This document shows, one piece after another, positions 44,050 to 53,056 of a stretch of 64,000 nucleotides of DNA. The translations under genes were made by a program, and so were the position numbers. The notes under the pieces are model-generated. The model saw only the letters and a program-made list of their open reading frames with translations, ran no database searches and was not told the DNA's origin. This stretch comes from Kribbella sandramycini (GTDB lineage: Bacteria; Actinomycetota; Actinomycetes; Propionibacteriales; Kribbellaceae), in NCBI RefSeq assembly GCF_013131805.1, contig NZ_JABJRC010000003.1, positions 682,001 through 746,000 of the forward strand. The letters run 5' to 3'. Position 1 is the first letter of the stretch. Each line of letters starts with the position of its first letter.

Positions 44050-45438
44050 CTACAGCTTGGACTCCGCCTCGACGAGGACCGAGCGGATGATCGACTCCAT
44101 CTCGTCGAAATGCGCCTGGTCGCAGATCAGCGGCGGCGACAGCTGGATGACCGGGTCGCCGCGGTCGTCGGCGCGGCAGTAGAGGCCGGCGTCGAAGAGC
44201 GCCTTGGAGAGGAAGCCGCGGAGCAGCCGCTCGGACTCCTCGGCGTTGAAGGTCTCCTTGGTGGTCTTGTCCTTGACGAGTTCGATGCCGTAGAAGTACC
44301 CGGCGCCGCGGACGTCGCCGACCAAAGGCAGGTCGAGCAGCTTCTCCAGCGTGGCCCGGAAGTCCCCCTCGCGGTCCCGGACGTGCTGGTTGATGCCTTC
44401 GCGCTCGAAGATGTCGAGATTGGTCAGCGCGACCGCGGCGGACACGGGGTGGCCACCGAAGGTGTAGCCGTGGGCGAAGGTGGTGTCGCCCTTGCCGAAC
44501 GGCTCGAAGAGCCGGTCGGTCGCGATCGCCGCGCCGAGCGGCGAGTAGCCGGAGGTGATGCCCTTGGCGCAGGTGATGATGTCGGGCTGGTAGCCGTAGC
44601 GCTCGGCGCCGAACATCGTGCCCAGCCGGCCGAACGCGCAGATCACCTCGTCGCTGACCAGCAGGACGTCGTACTCGTCGCAGATCTCCCGGACCCGCTC
44701 GAAGTACCCCGGCGGCGGCGGGAAGCAGCCGCCCGCGTTCTGCACGGGCTCGAGGAAGACGGCCGCGACCGTCGACGGGCCCTCGTTCTCGATCGCGACG
44801 GCGATCTGGTCGGCCGCCCAGCGACCGAAGGCCGCTTCGTCGTCACCGTGGATCGGCGCCCGGTAGTAGTTCGTGTTCGGCACCCGGAACGTCGACGGCA
44901 CCAGCGGCTCGAACGGCGCCTTCAGATCCGGCAGGCCGGTGATCGAGAGCGCGCCCTGCGTGGTGCCGTGGTACGCGATCGCCCGGCTGATCACCTTGTG
45001 CTTACCCGGCTTGCCGGTCAGCTTGAAGTACTGCTTCGCGAGCTTCCACGCGGTCTCGACGGCCTCGCCGCCGCCGCTGGTGAAGAAGACCCGGTTCAGA
45101 TCGCCCGGCGCGTAGTTCGCGACCCGCTCGGCGAGCTCGATCGACTTGGGATGCGCGTACGACCACAGCGGGAAGAACGCCAGCTCGGAGGCCTGCTTGG
45201 CGGCCGCCTCGGCGAGCTCCGTCCGTCCGTGGCCCAGCTGGCTGACGAACAGGCCAGCCAGTCCGTCCAGGTAGCGCTTGCCTTTGCTGTCGTAGATGTA
45301 GGCCCCGTCGCCGCGCACGATCACCGGCACGTCGGCCGTTTCGTAACTCGACATCCGGGTGAAGTGCATCCACAGGTGGTCGCGCGCCGACTGCTGCAGG
45401 TGGGCGAAGTCGGCGTCGCCGATCGTGTCGGACGACAT
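44050..45438 (-). CDS. Class III aminotransferase, putrescine/omega-amino type
   Basis: A 462-residue PLP enzyme. The PLP-binding lysine is K292 in TCAKGITSGYSPLGA, with the cofactor-binding D263 in LLVSDEVICAFGR and SGGGEAVETAWKLAKQY at 121-136. The substrate entry FVSQLGHGRTELAEAA resembles putrescine- and beta-alanine-pyruvate transaminases (SpuC type). It would move the amino group of a diamine to pyruvate, giving an aldehyde for the dehydrogenase at 47216. Placement beside the polyamine importer supports this. It is divergent from the amidohydrolase, 156 bases away. Confidence 0.87.
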   Translation of the reverse strand: MSSDTIGDADFAHLQQSARDHLWMHFTRMSSYETADVPVIVRGDGAYIYDSKGKRYLDGLAGLFVSQLGHGRTELAEAAAKQASELAFFPLWSYAHPKSIELAERVANYAPGDLNRVFFTSGGGEAVETAWKLAKQYFKLTGKPGKHKVISRAIAYHGTTQGALSITGLPDLKAPFEPLVPSTFRVPNTNYYRAPIHGDDEAAFGRWAADQIAVAIENEGPSTVAAVFLEPVQNAGGCFPPPPGYFERVREICDEYDVLLVSDEVICAFGRLGTMFGAERYGYQPDIITCAKGITSGYSPLGAAIATDRLFEPFGKGDTTFAHGYTFGGHPVSAAVALTNLDIFEREGINQHVRDREGDFRATLEKLLDLPLVGDVRGAGYFYGIELVKDKTTKETFNAEESERLLRGFLSKALFDAGLYCRADDRGDPVIQLSPPLICDQAHFDEMESIIRSVLVEAESKL

Positions 45439-45594
45439 GTCGGATCCCTCGTCTCAAGCGTTGTCGTTGCCCGTCATCCTGCCCGGAGAAATCCGCTCTG
45501 GCAAGTGATTTCGTGCCGCTTGAGCCGATAGGGTGTCGATGTCAGCATCACACGGGGACTTCTGATTCGGATTCCGCACCACTGGAGGTCATGG

Positions 45595-47208
45595 GTGGAC
45601 ACCCTGTTCGTGAATGGATCCGTCTTCGACGGGACGACGTACCGTCCCGGCGTGGCCGTCGCCGTCCGCGGCGGCCGGATCGCCGCCGTCGGGCCCGACC
45701 TGGCCGACCTGCGCGCCGCCGAGATCGTCGACCTGGACGGCGGCCTGCTGCTCCCCGGTTTCGTCGACGCGCACCTGCACCCGGTCCAGGGCGGCATCGA
45801 ACGCGCCCACTGCGACCTCTCGCCCTGCGACGGCCTCCCCGCCTACCAGGAGCGGATCAAGCAGTACGCCGACGCCCACCCCGATGCGCCGTGGATCCTC
45901 GGCGGCGGCTGGCATCAGCCCGACTTCCCCGGCGGTACGCCGGCCGCGGCCGACCTCGACCTGATCACGGGCGACCGGCCCGCCTTCCTCGCGAACGCCG
46001 ACCACCACGGCGCATGGGTCAACTCCAAGGCCCTGGAGCTGGCCGGTATCGACGCCGGCACGCCGGACCCGCCGGACGGCCGGATCGAGCGCGGCCCGGA
46101 CGGCGTACCCACCGGAACCCTCCACGAGGGCGCGATGAACCTGGTCGGCCGCCTCACCCCGCCGACCACACCCCAAGAGCTCGTCGACGCCCTCCTCGAC
46201 GCCCAGCAATACCTGCACTCACTGGGTATCACCGGCTGGCAGGATGCGATCCTCGGCACCTACGCGAACCTCGGCGACGCCACCCCGGCGTACGTCGAAC
46301 TCGCCGAATCCGGCCGCCTGACCGCCCGGGTCAACGGCGCCCTCTGGTGGGAGCGCGACCGTGGCGCCGAGCAGATCCCCGACCTGATTGCCCGCCGCGA
46401 AGCCTTGCAGTACAGCCGATTCCGGGCCCGCTCGGTCAAGATCATGCAGGACGGCGTCGCCGAGAACCACACCGCCGCGATGATCGACCCGTACTTCGAC
46501 GGCTGCGGCTGCCGCACCGGCAACAGCGGCATCTCGTTCGTCGATCCGGAAGCGCTGAGGGAACACGTCACCCAACTGGACGCGGCCGGCTTCCAGGTCC
46601 ACGTGCACACGATCGGCGACCGCGCCGCCCGCGAAGCGTTGGACGCGTTCGAGAAAGCCCGAGCCAGTAACGGATCCAACGACAACCGGCACCACATCGC
46701 CCACCTGCAGGTGATCCACCCCGACGACATCCCGCGGTTCGCCAAACTCGGCGTCGCGGCCAACATGCAGGCGCTCTGGGCGGTCTACGAGCCGCAGATG
46801 AACGAGCTGACCATCCCGTTCCTCGGCCCCGAGCGGACCGGTTGGCAGTACCCGTTCAACTCGCTGGCCAAGACCGGCGCCCGGCTCGTCGCCGGCTCCG
46901 ACTGGCCCGTCTCCAGCCCGAACCCGCTGGAGGCGATCCACGTCGCGGTCAACCGCCGGACCGACAAGGCGGACGACCCGTTCCTGCCCGAGCAGGCGAT
47001 CGACCTGACCACCGCGCTCGCGGCGTACACCTCCGGCAGCGCCTGGGTGAACCACGCCGACGAGACCGGCCGGATCGCGGTCGGCGCCCTCGCCGACCTC
47101 GCGGTCCTGGACCGCGACCCGTTCACCGCCCCCACCGACGAGATCAACACCGCCCGAGTCCGGGCCACCTGCGTCGAAGGCGAGCTCGTCTTCGGCCCGA
47201 CCAGTTAG
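45595..47208 (+). CDS. YtcJ-like amidohydrolase
   Basis: A 537-residue metal-dependent hydrolase of the amidohydrolase superfamily (amidohydrolase_3 group). The HxH metal motif is H60-L-H62 in FVDAHLHPVQGG. Further motifs are LANADHHGAWVNSKALELAG, VHVHTIGDRAAREALDAFE, HHIAHLQVIHPDD, and the terminal metal Asp in AGSDWPVSSPNPLEAI. GTG 45595 follows GGAGG by 6 bases. It shares a transcript with the aldehyde dehydrogenase (7 bases between). YtcJ-like proteins act on amides, possibly here an N-acyl amine; the substrate is unknown. Confidence 0.87.
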   Translation: MDTLFVNGSVFDGTTYRPGVAVAVRGGRIAAVGPDLADLRAAEIVDLDGGLLLPGFVDAHLHPVQGGIERAHCDLSPCDGLPAYQERIKQYADAHPDAPWILGGGWHQPDFPGGTPAAADLDLITGDRPAFLANADHHGAWVNSKALELAGIDAGTPDPPDGRIERGPDGVPTGTLHEGAMNLVGRLTPPTTPQELVDALLDAQQYLHSLGITGWQDAILGTYANLGDATPAYVELAESGRLTARVNGALWWERDRGAEQIPDLIARREALQYSRFRARSVKIMQDGVAENHTAAMIDPYFDGCGCRTGNSGISFVDPEALREHVTQLDAAGFQVHVHTIGDRAAREALDAFEKARASNGSNDNRHHIAHLQVIHPDDIPRFAKLGVAANMQALWAVYEPQMNELTIPFLGPERTGWQYPFNSLAKTGARLVAGSDWPVSSPNPLEAIHVAVNRRTDKADDPFLPEQAIDLTTALAAYTSGSAWVNHADETGRIAVGALADLAVLDRDPFTAPTDEINTARVRATCVEGELVFGPTS

Positions 47209-47215
47209 GACGCTG

Positions 47216-48637
47216 ATGACCCTCACCAACCTTGTCGACGGCAAGCCGGTCGCCGCGCTGAGCGGAGCGACGTACGACGTGATCGCCCCCGCGACCGGCG
47301 AGACGTACACCCAGGCGCCGTTGTCCGGGCCCGAGGACGTGGACCAGGCGATGAACGCCGCCGCCCGGGCGTTCGAGGGCTGGCGGGACACGACCCCGGC
47401 CGAGCGGCAGCGGATGCTGCTCAAGATCGCCGACGCGCTGGAGGAGCGCGCCGACGAGTTCACCGCGGCCGAGAGCCGGAACACCGGTAAGCCGCTGGCC
47501 CTGACGGCGAGCGAAGAGCTGCCGCCGTGTGTGGACCAATTGCGCTTCTTCGCCGGCGCCGCCCGGGTCCTCGAGGGCCGTTCGGCCGGCGAGTACATGC
47601 CCGGTCACACCTCGTGGGTCCGGCGTGAGCCGATCGGCGTCGTCGGCCAGGTCACGCCGTGGAACTACCCGCTGATGATGGCCATCTGGAAGATCGCGCC
47701 CGCGCTCGCGGCCGGCAACACGATCGTCCTGAAGCCGAGTGACACCACGCCCGCCTCGACCGTTCTGCTGGCGGAGCTGTGCAACGAGTTCCTGCCGCCG
47801 GGTGTCTTCAACGTGGTCTGCGGCGACCGCGACACCGGCCGGGCGCTGGTCGAGCACGACGTACCGCAGTTGGTCGCGATCACCGGCTCGGTCCGGGCCG
47901 GGCGTGAGGTCGCGTCGTCCGCGGCGCAGAAGCTGAAGCGCACCCACCTCGAGCTCGGCGGCAAGGCGCCGGTGGTCGTCTTCGACGACGCCGACCTGGA
48001 GGCTGCCGCGGAGGCGATCGCGGGAGCGGGCTACTTCAACGCCGGTCAGGACTGTACGGCGGCCACCCGGGTGCTCGCCGGGCCGCGGATCCACGACGAC
48101 TTCGTCGCCGCGCTGACCGAGCAGGCCCGGCAGACCAGGACCGGTCAGCCCGAGGAGGATGTCGCGTACGGCGCGCTCAACAACGCCGACCAGCTCGGCC
48201 GGGTGCGCGGGTTCGTCGACCGGCTGCCCGACCACGCCGCCGTCCAGACCGGCGGGAACGCGATCGGCGACCGCGGCTACTTCTTCGAGCCCACGGTCGT
48301 CTCCGGCCTGCGGCAGGACGACGAAGCGATCCAGGACGAGATCTTCGGTCCGGTGATCACCGTCCAGCGGTTCGCCGACGAGGACGAGGCGCTGCGCTGG
48401 GCGAACGGCGTCGAGTACGGGCTCGCATCCTCGGTCTTCACCCGCGACCACGGCCGGGCGATGCGGATGTCGCGCAAACTCGACTTCGGCTGCGTGTGGA
48501 TCAACACGCACATCCCGATTGTCGCCGAGATGCCGCATGGCGGCTTCAAGAACTCCGGTCACGGCAAGGACCTGTCCATGTACGGCCTGGAGGACTACAC
48601 CCGGATCAAGCACGTGATGTCCAACATCGAGGGGTAG
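47216..48637 (+). CDS. Aldehyde dehydrogenase, gamma-aminobutyraldehyde type
   Basis: A 473-residue NAD(P)-dependent aldehyde dehydrogenase. Catalytic residues are C280 in GQDCTAATR and E246 in LELGGKAP; the NAD-binding ITGSVRAGREVA and GQVTPWNYPLMM are present. The GQDCTAATR active site is typical of gamma-aminobutyraldehyde dehydrogenases (PatD/PuuC side) rather than succinate-semialdehyde enzymes. With the aminotransferase it would turn putrescine to GABA. ATG 47216, coupled to the amidohydrolase. Confidence 0.9.
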   Translation: MTLTNLVDGKPVAALSGATYDVIAPATGETYTQAPLSGPEDVDQAMNAAARAFEGWRDTTPAERQRMLLKIADALEERADEFTAAESRNTGKPLALTASEELPPCVDQLRFFAGAARVLEGRSAGEYMPGHTSWVRREPIGVVGQVTPWNYPLMMAIWKIAPALAAGNTIVLKPSDTTPASTVLLAELCNEFLPPGVFNVVCGDRDTGRALVEHDVPQLVAITGSVRAGREVASSAAQKLKRTHLELGGKAPVVVFDDADLEAAAEAIAGAGYFNAGQDCTAATRVLAGPRIHDDFVAALTEQARQTRTGQPEEDVAYGALNNADQLGRVRGFVDRLPDHAAVQTGGNAIGDRGYFFEPTVVSGLRQDDEAIQDEIFGPVITVQRFADEDEALRWANGVEYGLASSVFTRDHGRAMRMSRKLDFGCVWINTHIPIVAEMPHGGFKNSGHGKDLSMYGLEDYTRIKHVMSNIEG

Positions 48638-48649
48638 GCCGCCTCCGGG

Positions 48650-48663
48650 CCAGTGGTCTACTC
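48650..48663. promoter_or_regulatory. DasR-like operator before the glycan-active protein
   Basis: The 14-mer CCAGTGGTCTACTC contains the left half of the DasR consensus (AGTGGTCTA). The identical 14-mer occurs at 52952-52965 before the NgcE-like gene. It ends 43 bases before the chosen GTG start and lies 12 bases past the aldehyde dehydrogenase stop, so a new transcript probably begins here. Confidence 0.65.
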
Positions 48664-48706
48664 GGGGTGCTTTACCGGTGGCCCCGGGGTCGGTCACCCT
48701 GATCCG

Positions 48707-51367
48707 GTGACCGGATTCGCGCCTGTCGCCGTGATCGGCCCGCCGATCCCGGCCGCCACGTTCACCGCCGCCCTCGATCGAGCCGGGCTGACTTCGGTCC
48801 GGTACGACGTCCCGCCGGACGACCTCGGCGGGTACGCGGCGGTGGTCGTGGTCGGCCGGTATCCGGAGCCGGCCCGGCTCGCGGTCGGTGGGCTCGCGGC
48901 GTACGTGCGCGCGGGCGGTTCGGCGTACGTCGAGTTCGCGCTCGACGAGACCGGGCTCCTGCCGCAGGGCGAGCTACGGCCGGCGCATTTCGAGCGGATC
49001 GTCACGACGGCCGCGTTGGGCGGCATCGAGCCGCTGCGGATCCTCGACGAGCACTCGTCGCAGGCGCAGCAGGTGGTCGCGCCCGAGGGCGCCGTCGAGT
49101 TGCTGACCTACGCCACGGTGGCCGGGACGCACGAGGCGGTCTTCGGGCTGCCGGATGCGACCTTTCCGGCGTTGCTGGAGATTCCGGTCGGCGCCGGGCG
49201 GCTGCTGTACGCGACGACCGCGCTGAGCCATCACGTGGCGGGCCGGTACAAGCCGGTCCGGCGCTGGGAGCGGTTGGTCCAGGTGATCGTCGCGCGGTTG
49301 CTCGGCGTACCGGCGCCCGACGACGTCGAGGTTTTCACCGAGCCGCGGGTCTGGGTGGCGACCGGGGAGCCGGTGAAACTCGTCGTCCGGTCGGCGGCCA
49401 AGCCTGAGGCCGAGTTGGAGCTTGTGGAGACGGCGCCGGGGCGGTACGAGTCCGAACCGCAGTATCTGGCGGACGGCGAGCATGTGTTCACGGTCGGGGA
49501 TCAGCAGGCGACGGTCGCGGTCGGGCCGCGCGCGGAGCGGTATCGGCGGATGGTCGACCGCGCGATCGCCTGGTACGACACGGCCGGCATGTTCTACGAC
49601 GCGCCCGACGGGTCGAAGGGCGTTGCCGAAGGGTTCTCGAACGAGATCGATGCCACCGGCAAACTTCCGTTCCGGCCGGTGCCGCGGGGTGACTGTTTCA
49701 CCCAGACCGCGCACGCGTTCCGGATGTACGCCGATCTCGCGGATTTCCCGCGTGGACGGACGATCGCGGCGAACCTGATGCGCCTGGTCGTCGAGGAGCA
49801 GCAGCTCACCGATCACAACCAGCTCTACGGCTCGTTCGAGCCCCGGGGGCCGCGCGGCGATCTGACTGCGACCAACAATTTGTTTGCCGATGACAACGGC
49901 TGGATCGCCTTGTTCGCCTTGCTGTCCGGGTATCCGGAGTCGGGCCTGCGCGGCGTCGAGTCGCTGATCCGGACGGCGAGCGCGGAGCTCGGTCTGCAAG
50001 TCGATCCGTGGCGGACGCCGTCCACGCTGTTGGTCAAGGGGTGGGACGAGCTGTCCCGCTCGCCGATCGCGGATGGGCTCGACCTGACGTCGCACTGGCA
50101 GAGCTCGGCGCAATGCGCGTATCTGTACGCGTACGGGCTGACCGGTGAGCAGAGTTATCTCGACATCGCGACTCGCGGACTCGATCACATGGCCGGCCAC
50201 CACCCGCGGGCGCGGTTGGAGACCAGCCGGACATGTGAGGCCGGGCGGTTCCTGCTGCCGTTGGTCGGGGCGTACCAGTACACGCGGAAGCCCTTGTATC
50301 TGGACATTCTGCGCGAGTTGGCCGCGTTCCTGAAGAGCCGTCAAGGGCCGGACGGCGGGTTCGCCGAATGGGACGGGAAGTGCCCGCCGAGTAATGAGGC
50401 GTACGGCGTCGACGAGGCGTCGATCTTCCAGGCGAACGGCGATCCGGTCACCGATCAGCTCTACGGGACGCCGTTCGCGGCGTGGGCGCTGCCGCTGGCG
50501 TACAAGGTGACCGGCGAGCCGGTCTTCCTGGAGTTGGCGCAGGGCGTGCTCGACTATCTGAGCCGGATCCAGATCGACGACCCGGCCGATGCGCAGCTCG
50601 ACGGGACCTGGCAGCGCGCCTTCGATTTCGACGCCTGGGAGTACTTCGGGTCGAACGCCGACGTCGGCTGGGGGCCGTACTGCGTCGAGACCGGCTGGTC
50701 GGTCGCGCCGACGCTGATCGGCGCCATGCTCTACCTCACCGAGGCGGACTTCTTCCCGCCGGCGCCGGACCCCGGTGCCGGCCGCTCCGAGCTGGTCACG
50801 TCTATCCGGGCGGAATTCGACGCCATCCAGTTCGGTCGGCCGGCACCGGTCACCTTCACCCGCCGCCCCGACGGCCGAGTCCTTCGCACGCAGGACGGCG
50901 TACCGGCGGTTCTCGGCGATCTGGTTGCCGCGGGCGACCCGGTCTGGACGCGGAACGAGCCGACGGCGTCGTACGAGATCTACGTCCGCGGCGCCGACAA
51001 CCACCTGCATCACACCTACCTCGACGATCGTGTCGGCCAAGGCCGGTGGAGTCGACTCGGCGACCTCGAACTCGCTGATGAGCCCGTCGTCGCCTTCAAT
51101 CCCGGCGCCAACACGATCGAGGTCTATGTCCTCGGCGCCGACGGCCGCATCCACCACTGCTCCATGATCGACGTCCGCGGCGGCCACACCCCCTGGGAAC
51201 CGGTAGGCACCCTGCATTTCACCGGTTCGCCCGCCGTCCTCTACGACGAAACCCTCCGTACCGTCCGCCTCGTCGCCAACGACACCGCCGGCCAAGACCG
51301 CCGTACCCATAAGGTCAACCGGTGGCACCTCCCCTGGCAGGACTACTCCCACTGGATCACCGCATGA
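48707..51367 (+). CDS. Multidomain glycan-active protein with alpha/alpha toroid and beta-propeller-like end
   Basis: An 886-residue protein without a visible signal peptide. The first ~215 residues read like a ThuA/glutamine-amidotransferase-like domain (VRYDVPPDDLGGYAAVVVVGRYP, GGLAAYVRAGGSAYVEFAL). A short beta domain follows (about 215-285). Residues ~290-690 are helical repeats with aromatic and acidic residues (MFYDAPDGSKGVAEGFSNEI, FADDNGWIALFALLSGYPES, DLTSHWQSSAQCAYLYAYGL), as in alpha/alpha-toroid glycoside hydrolases. The last ~160 residues repeat YEIYVRGADNHLHHTYLDD/IEVYVLGADGRIHHCSMID, like lectin beta-propellers. GTG 48707 is chosen because the longer start at 48653 lies in the operator. 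It overlaps the kinase gene (ATGA). Confidence 0.75.
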   Translation: MTGFAPVAVIGPPIPAATFTAALDRAGLTSVRYDVPPDDLGGYAAVVVVGRYPEPARLAVGGLAAYVRAGGSAYVEFALDETGLLPQGELRPAHFERIVTTAALGGIEPLRILDEHSSQAQQVVAPEGAVELLTYATVAGTHEAVFGLPDATFPALLEIPVGAGRLLYATTALSHHVAGRYKPVRRWERLVQVIVARLLGVPAPDDVEVFTEPRVWVATGEPVKLVVRSAAKPEAELELVETAPGRYESEPQYLADGEHVFTVGDQQATVAVGPRAERYRRMVDRAIAWYDTAGMFYDAPDGSKGVAEGFSNEIDATGKLPFRPVPRGDCFTQTAHAFRMYADLADFPRGRTIAANLMRLVVEEQQLTDHNQLYGSFEPRGPRGDLTATNNLFADDNGWIALFALLSGYPESGLRGVESLIRTASAELGLQVDPWRTPSTLLVKGWDELSRSPIADGLDLTSHWQSSAQCAYLYAYGLTGEQSYLDIATRGLDHMAGHHPRARLETSRTCEAGRFLLPLVGAYQYTRKPLYLDILRELAAFLKSRQGPDGGFAEWDGKCPPSNEAYGVDEASIFQANGDPVTDQLYGTPFAAWALPLAYKVTGEPVFLELAQGVLDYLSRIQIDDPADAQLDGTWQRAFDFDAWEYFGSNADVGWGPYCVETGWSVAPTLIGAMLYLTEADFFPPAPDPGAGRSELVTSIRAEFDAIQFGRPAPVTFTRRPDGRVLRTQDGVPAVLGDLVAAGDPVWTRNEPTASYEIYVRGADNHLHHTYLDDRVGQGRWSRLGDLELADEPVVAFNPGANTIEVYVLGADGRIHHCSMIDVRGGHTPWEPVGTLHFTGSPAVLYDETLRTVRLVANDTAGQDRRTHKVNRWHLPWQDYSHWITA

Positions 51368-52254
51368 CACTCCACGTAGCCATCGACGGCGGCCAATCAG
51401 CCCTCCGCCTCCGAGTCCTCGAAACCAACCGCACCGGCACCGCCCCGGGCTACACTCACGGCCCTGGCGCCCTCGAAACCCTCCTAACCGCCATCCAAAC
51501 CGCCGCCACCCAAGCCGGCCTGACCGGTCCGGTACAAGTAGTTGCTTTGGGGCTCACCGGGTTTCCAGCGGCTCCTGGGGTGGCGGCGGAGTTCGCCGCC
51601 AAGGTCGCCCAAGTTCTCGGCGCAGCCGAGGTTCGACTGGCGGAAGACATGGTGACTTCACACGCGGGGGCGCTTGCGGACGGTTACGGCGTGGTGGTCG
51701 CGGCGGGCACCGGGCTGGTCTGCCTGGCCGTGGATCGCGGCGGGGAGTGGCACAAGCTCGACGGCCACGGGTACTTGTTCGGCGACGCCGGCAGCGCGTT
51801 CGCGATCGGCAGAGCAGGCCTCCGGGCCGTGTTACGAGCACGCGACGGCCGCGGTCCGGTGACGAAACTGGCCGAAACGACCCTCGACCCGATCGCCTAC
51901 TACGCCTCGCCGACCCTGGTCGACGACGTGGCGAGATTCGCGCCCGAAGTACTCCGCTGCGCCGCCGAAGGAGATTTGGTTGCCGGCGGCATCCTCACCA
52001 CCGCCGCCACGCGGATCGCCGAGACGATCAACGCCGCCGTCGCGCGCTTCCAAGGCACCGAGGAGATCCCGATCGCCTGTGTGGGCGGGCTGTTCGCCGG
52101 CGCCGGTGAGCAACTCCGCGCGCCCGTCCGCGCCCGTCTCACGCCCCGCGCCCGCCTGGTCGAGGCGGCCGGCGGCAGCTTGGACGGCGCCGCCCGGCTG
52201 GCGACCGGCGACCCGGGCCCGTACGCCGGCCTGATCGTGACCCACCACAACTGA
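51364..52254 (+). CDS. N-acetylglucosamine-kinase-like (BadF/BadG family) kinase
   Basis: A 296-residue ASKHA-fold kinase. The phosphate loop is VAIDGGQSALRLRVL at the N-terminus, the second loop VVVAAGTGLVCLAVDRGGEWHKLDGHGYLFGDAGSAFAIG near 110-145, and the adenosine motif ACVGGLFAGAGEQL near 232. This order matches eukaryotic-type GlcNAc kinases and their bacterial relatives rather than ROK kinases. It would make an aminosugar 6-phosphate, substrate for the epimerase downstream. ATG overlaps the previous stop. The next gene starts 22 bases later. Confidence 0.85.
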   Translation: MTLHVAIDGGQSALRLRVLETNRTGTAPGYTHGPGALETLLTAIQTAATQAGLTGPVQVVALGLTGFPAAPGVAAEFAAKVAQVLGAAEVRLAEDMVTSHAGALADGYGVVVAAGTGLVCLAVDRGGEWHKLDGHGYLFGDAGSAFAIGRAGLRAVLRARDGRGPVTKLAETTLDPIAYYASPTLVDDVARFAPEVLRCAAEGDLVAGGILTTAATRIAETINAAVARFQGTEEIPIACVGGLFAGAGEQLRAPVRARLTPRARLVEAAGGSLDGAARLATGDPGPYAGLIVTHHN

Positions 52255-52276
52255 GCAGATCGAAACGGGGAACTCC

Positions 52277-52945
52277 ATGTTCGTCATTGCCCCGGGCACC
52301 TTGGTGGTGTCCTGCCAAGCCGCGCCCGGCAACCCCTTCCACTCCGCGGAGCGGATGGCGCTGATGGCCCGCGCGGCCGAGGCGGGCGGCGCGGGCGCGA
52401 TCCGGGCGAACGGCGCCGAGCACATCGCGGCGATCCGGGCGGCGACCACGCTGCCGATCATCGGGATCAACAAACTCGGCGACCCGGCCGGCGTCTTCAT
52501 CACCCCGACCTTCGAGTCCGCGGTCGGGATCGTTGCCGCCGGCGCGGATCTGGTCGCCCTCGACGGCACCCTTCGACCACGGCCGAACGGTACCCGGCTC
52601 GATCAGCAGATCGCCCGGATCCACGCCGAGCTCGGCGTCCCGGTGATGGCCGACGTGGACTCCCTGGAGGCCGGGATCGCGGCCCGGGACGCGGGCGCCG
52701 ACCTGGTCGCCTCGACCCTGTCCGGCTATACCAATGGGCAGATCCCGACCGGACCAGACGTCGAGCTGGTCCGGCAGCTGGCCGCCAAACTCGACTGCCC
52801 GATCGTTGCCGAAGGCAGGGTTCGGACGCCGGACGACGTCCGCGCCGTGTGCGAAGCAGGCGCGTACGCCGTCGTCGTCGGCCACGCGATCACGAATCCG
52901 ATGGACATCACCGCCCGGTTGGTCAGCGCGATCCCGATCGCATAA
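52277..52945 (+). CDS. nanE: N-acetylmannosamine-6-phosphate 2-epimerase (NanE-like)
   Basis: A 222-residue TIM-barrel enzyme that interconverts ManNAc-6-P and GlcNAc-6-P. Family motifs are LVVSCQAAPGNPFHSAERMALMARAAEAGGAGAIRANG at the start, PIIGINKLG, VALDGTLRPRPNG, VMADVDSLEAGIAARDAGADLVASTLSGY and IVAEGRVRTPDDVRAVCEAGAYAVVVGHAITNP. The catalytic lysine of the family fits the K in INKLGD. It follows the kinase on the same strand. Presence of NanE without sialate lyase suggests ManNAc or a ManNAc-containing glycan as source. Confidence 0.92.
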   Translation: MFVIAPGTLVVSCQAAPGNPFHSAERMALMARAAEAGGAGAIRANGAEHIAAIRAATTLPIIGINKLGDPAGVFITPTFESAVGIVAAGADLVALDGTLRPRPNGTRLDQQIARIHAELGVPVMADVDSLEAGIAARDAGADLVASTLSGYTNGQIPTGPDVELVRQLAAKLDCPIVAEGRVRTPDDVRAVCEAGAYAVVVGHAITNPMDITARLVSAIPIA

Positions 52946-52951
52946 CCGATC

Positions 52952-52965
52952 CCAGTGGTCTACTC
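52952..52965. promoter_or_regulatory. DasR-like operator before the NgcE-like gene
   Basis: Identical to the 14-mer at 48650-48663 (CCAGTGGTCTACTC). It is 6 bases past the epimerase stop and 91 before the NgcE-like ATG, so it marks a second promoter within the aminosugar locus. The open frame that begins at this GTG is rejected as a start for that reason. Confidence 0.65.
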
Positions 52966-53056
52966 CATCTTGTCGATCCAGGTCGAATCCTCTTCCCCCG
53001 CCAGGTCCGCCGGGCGTATCCATGTCCCAATCGATCCCCTGGAGAGGACGCGTTCC

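Noticed and set aside
48653..48706. Upstream GTG start extending the 886-residue protein (beginning Met-Val-Tyr-Ser)
   Set aside because: The GTG is part of the DasR-like operator; the identical motif at 52955 creates the same false N-terminus before NgcE.
48974..51370. 798-codon open frame antisense to the glycan-active protein
   Set aside because: Composition of a shadow frame; the plus-strand protein has coherent domains and couples to its neighbour.
52955..53056. Upstream start extending the NgcE-like protein
   Set aside because: It lies in the operator copy, and the lipoprotein leader begins only at 53057.
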